Source: a bacterium (lineage in GTDB: Bacteria; 4484-113; JALSIF01). From it: a DNA stretch of 8,514 nucleotides. Position 1 is the first letter of the stretch, and each line of letters begins with the position of its first letter. The notes under the pieces were generated by a model. It was not told where the DNA came from and did not search any database. It saw only the letters and a program-made list of their open reading frames with translations. This document shows, in pieces, positions 6,462 through 8,514 of this stretch. Made by a program: the position numbers and the translations under genes. The stretch spans positions 1-8,514 of the forward strand of contig JALSIF010000305.1 of assembly GCA_026981635.1 (NCBI GenBank), in the 5' to 3' direction.

Positions 6462-7136
6462 ATGGGAGAAGGAAATCCAGCCGGAAGACTCACCGTGGTC
6501 CCCTATGTGGTTGGCCCGCTGGACAACCGCACCTACCTGGTCGCATGGGGAAGGGAGGAGGGGGCCATCGTTGACCCAAGCTTTGAAATTGAGCAGGTGG
6601 CCGAGGGGGTCAGCCGGCTGGGGATAGAGGTGCGCTACATCCTAAACACCCACGGCCACTTTGACCACACCATGGGAAACGCCGCCGCCAAGCGCCTCTT
6701 CCCTGACGCCAGGCTCATCTACCCCCGGGAAGACGAAGAGCTCATTAAGCGCCTGGTGGAGGCGGCCTCCCTGTTCGGCTTTGCGGCCGAGCCCTCCCCG
6801 CCCGCCGACGCCTACTTGGAGGATATTGGCGATATCTCCCTGGGGGAGGGAGCACTTCTGCCCATCTTTACCCCCGGCCACTCTCCGGGCCACTTCTGCC
6901 TGGCCGACCGGGAAGGCAGGTTCATCCTGGTGGGGGACCTCATCTTTGCCGGCAGTGTGGGGCGCACCGACCTTCCCGGGGGCGACTTTGCCACCCTGTA
7001 CCGCAGCGCCCGCAGGATCCTGGAGGGATACCCGCCTGAGACCGCCCTCTACCCGGGCCATGGGCCCGCCACCACGGTGGAGGCGGAGCGGCGCTCAAAT
7101 CCATTTGTGGGCGACCGGGCAACCATCACACCGTGA
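6462..7136 (+). CDS. metallo-beta-lactamase fold hydrolase, glyoxalase II-like
   Basis: A 224-residue soluble metallohydrolase. Metal ligands are visible in order: 'THGHFDH' (63-69), His140 in 'TPGHSPGH', Asp159 in 'LVGDLIFAGSVGRTDLPGG', and His200 in 'YPGHGPATT'. The stretch 'GSVGRTDLPGG' and the ending 'GP.TT..E...NPF' are typical of the YcbL-like, short glyoxalase II-related group, which act on thioesters such as S-lactoylglutathione or related substrates. The real substrate cannot be told from sequence. The ATG at 6462 lacks a ribosome binding site. A GTG at 6495, with GGAAGA just upstream, would remove 11 residues without touching the fold and would widen the divergent gap with rdgB to 58 bp. 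The next gene follows after eight bases, so the two are probably co-transcribed. Confidence 0.93.
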   Translation: MGEGNPAGRLTVVPYVVGPLDNRTYLVAWGREEGAIVDPSFEIEQVAEGVSRLGIEVRYILNTHGHFDHTMGNAAAKRLFPDARLIYPREDEELIKRLVEAASLFGFAAEPSPPADAYLEDIGDISLGEGALLPIFTPGHSPGHFCLADREGRFILVGDLIFAGSVGRTDLPGGDFATLYRSARRILEGYPPETALYPGHGPATTVEAERRSNPFVGDRATITP

Positions 7137-7141
7137 GGAGG
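7135..7141 (+). promoter_or_regulatory. ribosome binding site of the 150-residue protein gene
   Basis: GAGGAGG overlaps the hydrolase stop codon and precedes the ATG at 7145. It is the strongest Shine-Dalgarno sequence in the window and supports the ATG over the GTG at 7133. Confidence 0.7.
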
Positions 7142-7144
7142 AAG

Positions 7145-7597
7145 ATGTCCACCAGGGAGGAACCGGACACCCGCCTTCTCCCCACCCCGGAGGGCTACCT
7201 GGCCCACCTGGAGTTCACCCGCTCGGGCTACCTTGAGCGAGTGCTTTCGCGCTACCTGGCAGGCTTTCACCCCGACTACCTGGGGATAGACCTCACCGCC
7301 TCCCTGCCGCCGGAGGACCTTGCGGGGCTTGAGGAAAAGATGCTTCGGGAGTTTGAGCGCTTTGAGCTGGAGGAGATGGAGCTTTCTCCGGAGATGGTCA
7401 AGGTGGCCGGGTGCGTGGGGCTGGCCAGGCTCAGCTACCGCTCAGTACTCCGGCTGAAGGAATCGGGGAAGCTCTTCCTTGACCGGCGCACCAACCTGCT
7501 CATCGGCTTTCACGACGGCAGTCGCTGGTGGATCACCTACAAGGTCACCCTGAAAAAGGAGTTCTCCCCGTTGGGGGAGGATAAACAGGACCCTTAG
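7145..7597 (+). CDS. uncharacterised 150-residue protein
   Basis: I do not recognise this family. The product is soluble: no signal peptide, no membrane segment and a single cysteine (Cys90). The first half looks helical and acidic, with 'LEFTRSGYLERVLSRYLAGF' (22-41) and a Glu-rich run 'LEEKMLREFERFELEEMEL' (62-80). The C-terminal third looks like beta strands, 'LFLDRRTNLLIGFHDGSRWW' (110-129), with a pair of tryptophans. Coding is supported by a strong ribosome binding site, codon use matching the neighbours and a position directly after the hydrolase gene. The GTG at 7133 would add four residues and overlap the hydrolase stop. Its stop codon overlaps the stop of the convergent lipoprotein gene. 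A role connected with the hydrolase is possible but is only inferred from adjacency. Confidence 0.8.
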   Translation: MSTREEPDTRLLPTPEGYLAHLEFTRSGYLERVLSRYLAGFHPDYLGIDLTASLPPEDLAGLEEKMLREFERFELEEMELSPEMVKVAGCVGLARLSYRSVLRLKESGKLFLDRRTNLLIGFHDGSRWWITYKVTLKKEFSPLGEDKQDP

Positions 7598-7962
7598 AGG
7601 CCGAGCCCCGGCGCCACCCCGTAGGCGTCCTCGTTGATAAGGCCGCTACCTCTCTCCTGCATATGGGTGAGATTCTCCACCTCAAGCCCCCGCTCCCTAA
7701 GCTCGGCGACGATCTCGGCAAGCTGTTTCTGCTGGGTCGGGGTGGTTAGCTCGCCACGGATGATTACCTTGTTTCCCTCCACCTCAACCTCCAGGGCGGC
7801 GTTGCTCAGGGGGGCCTGGCGGGAAAGCATGGCCAGAACTTCCTCCTTTATGGCAACCTCCTCCTTGTTCTGGCAGGAAGAGAGGGCAACCCCCGCAACC
7901 AGAACCAGAGAGATGAGGGAAAGGAAGGCTCCCCGTCGCATTATCCGGCCAACTTTCACCAT
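7594..7962 (-). CDS. small lipoprotein with BON-like domain
   Basis: A 122-residue protein with a basic start (KVGRIMRR), a hydrophobic core and the lipobox 'LSSC' with Cys30, so it should be lipid-anchored on the outer face of the cytoplasmic membrane. The mature part has a helix with 'IKEEVLAMLSRQAPL' and then 'LEVEVEGNKVIIRGELTTPT' (57-76), followed by a helix and 'GLEVENLTH'. This alternating pattern resembles a BON domain, found in proteins that bind membranes or polymers. That assignment is moderate. ATG 7962 and ATG 7941 (residue 8) both leave a complete signal peptide, and neither has a strong ribosome binding site. A strong terminator lies just upstream, so expression needs its own promoter or read-through. 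The stop overlaps that of the convergent gene by four bases. Confidence 0.8.
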   Translation of the reverse strand: MVKVGRIMRRGAFLSLISLVLVAGVALSSCQNKEEVAIKEEVLAMLSRQAPLSNAALEVEVEGNKVIIRGELTTPTQQKQLAEIVAELRERGLEVENLTHMQERGSGLINEDAYGVAPGLGL

Positions 7963-7966
7963 GCCA

Positions 7967-7972
7967 ATTCTA
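7967..7972 (-). promoter_or_regulatory. candidate -10 element of the lipoprotein gene
   Basis: TAGAAT on the minus strand lies four bases before the ATG at 7962. GTGACC (7996-7991), inside the terminator hairpin, could serve as a -35 at 18-bp spacing (four of six matches). This would start transcription near 7960 and favour the internal ATG at 7941. Confidence 0.25.
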
Positions 7973-7974
7973 GG

Positions 7975-8005
7975 AAAAAAGATGGGGGTGGGTCACCCCA
8001 CCCCC
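7975..8005 (-). terminator. intrinsic terminator of the right-edge gene
   Basis: A perfect nine-base-pair stem (arms 7984-7992 and 7997-8005, eight G:C pairs and one A:T pair) closes a four-base loop. On the minus strand it is followed by ATC and six T residues (7980-7975). It lies 27 bases after the stop of the gene ending at 8032. The T tract makes it directional for the minus strand. Confidence 0.9.
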
Positions 8006-8031
8006 TTATCACTCTTCGGGGGAAGACCGGT

Positions 8032-8514
8032 TTACTTACCTCTGGCGCGACCGAGCCTCGCCTTGGGCCAACCGTGCTCACCCTTGCCCGCCCCCTCCTG
8101 GCGGTGCTTCTTGGCCATGGCCATCAGTAGCCGGCCCATCGCCCGGCGAAAGTCGGTCGTCTCATCGGCGAGCATCACGATGGCGCCCTTCTCCTTGTAG
8201 ATGAGCACGCTTACCAGCTGGCCGGTGGAGAAGTCATCCAGGCTGGCCCACTGGTTCTCCACCAGGAAGATGGTGCGCTCACCGATCTCAAACTCGCCCA
8301 TAAGCTCTGGCTTGTCCGAAGAGAGGGTGATCTTGCCCTCGCTGATCTCCTTGATACTCGCCTTGCCCCAGGCAAACTTCTCCTTCAGGGCCTGCTCAAT
8401 TTTCGCCCGGCGCTCCCCGCCCCGCTCCTTCATGCGCTCAAAGTAGGCCCGGGCAACCTCGGCATCAACCACTCGGAAGGCAACCAAGCTCCGGTCGCTC
8501 TGGCGTCCAAAGAC
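8032..8514 (-). CDS. uncharacterised protein with DUF5666-like segment, 5' end beyond the window
   Basis: The frame is open from the right edge to a TAA at 8032 (160 codons). A TTG at 8487 could start it, but the codons upstream ('VFGRQSDRS') also read well and no ribosome binding site is visible, so the N-terminus probably lies outside the window. The visible part has a charged helical region (about 18-45 from the edge) and then a beta-rich segment, 'GKASIKEISEGKITLSSD' through 'GQLVSVLIYKEKGAIVML'. The pattern G.i..I..g.itl followed by a turn and V.V resembles DUF5666-type OB-like domains, often found in exported proteins. The last 25 residues are basic and Gly-rich. No membrane segment is visible. 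Function is unknown. A strong terminator follows the gene. Confidence 0.75.
   Translation of the reverse strand, partial: VFGRQSDRSLVAFRVVDAEVARAYFERMKERGGERRAKIEQALKEKFAWGKASIKEISEGKITLSSDKPELMGEFEIGERTIFLVENQWASLDDFSTGQLVSVLIYKEKGAIVMLADETTDFRRAMGRLLMAMAKKHRQEGAGKGEHGWPKARLGRARGK

Noticed and set aside
6661-7236. 191-codon + strand frame overlapping the hydrolase
   Set aside because: Out of frame with the metal-binding motifs of the hydrolase and with Ser/Pro-rich low-complexity content.

Overview
This window comes from a GC-rich bacterial chromosome (roughly 60-65% G+C by eye) and is mostly housekeeping DNA. Its core is the conserved cluster rpmH-rnpA-yidD-yidC-jag (2060-4491, + strand), which couples ribosomal protein L34, the RNase P protein, membrane-protein insertion and a KH/R3H RNA-binding protein. 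YidC is the short form without the large periplasmic domain of Gram-negative YidC. GTG and TTG starts are frequent. Together these suggest a Gram-positive-type or Chloroflexota-like organism. That placement is inference and was not tested by any search.

Layout. 1-2003 (-): a DUF4129 membrane protein followed, with an ATGA overlap, by a DUF4350 membrane protein that runs off the left edge. This pair usually belongs to MoxR/DUF58 clusters, whose other members would lie further left. 2060-4491 (+): the rpmH-to-jag cluster. 4502-6436 (-): rdgB (non-canonical purine NTP pyrophosphatase) directly abutting a PhoR-like PAS sensor histidine kinase, with no response regulator in view. 6462-7597 (+): a glyoxalase II-like metallo-beta-lactamase hydrolase and an unrecognised 150-residue protein. 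7594-7962 (-): a lipoprotein with a BON-like domain. 7975-8005: a clear intrinsic terminator. 8032-8514 (-): a 5'-truncated protein with a beta-rich, DUF5666-like segment and a basic tail.

The genes are packed tightly. There are four-base overlaps (DUF4129/DUF4350, rnpA/yidD), abutting stop and start codons (rdgB/kinase), a four-base tail-to-tail overlap of stop codons (7594-7597), and a divergent gap of only 25 bp (rdgB/hydrolase). No intergenic stretch exceeds about 75 bp. I see no tRNA, rRNA, CRISPR array, insertion sequence or phage gene.

No clearly new system stands out. The most notable observations are a sharp drop in third-position GC in the middle of yidC (about 50% against about 95% just upstream), a terminator that sits where the next gene's promoter should be, recurring TAGRAT hexamers just upstream of three minus-strand starts, and two proteins I cannot assign.
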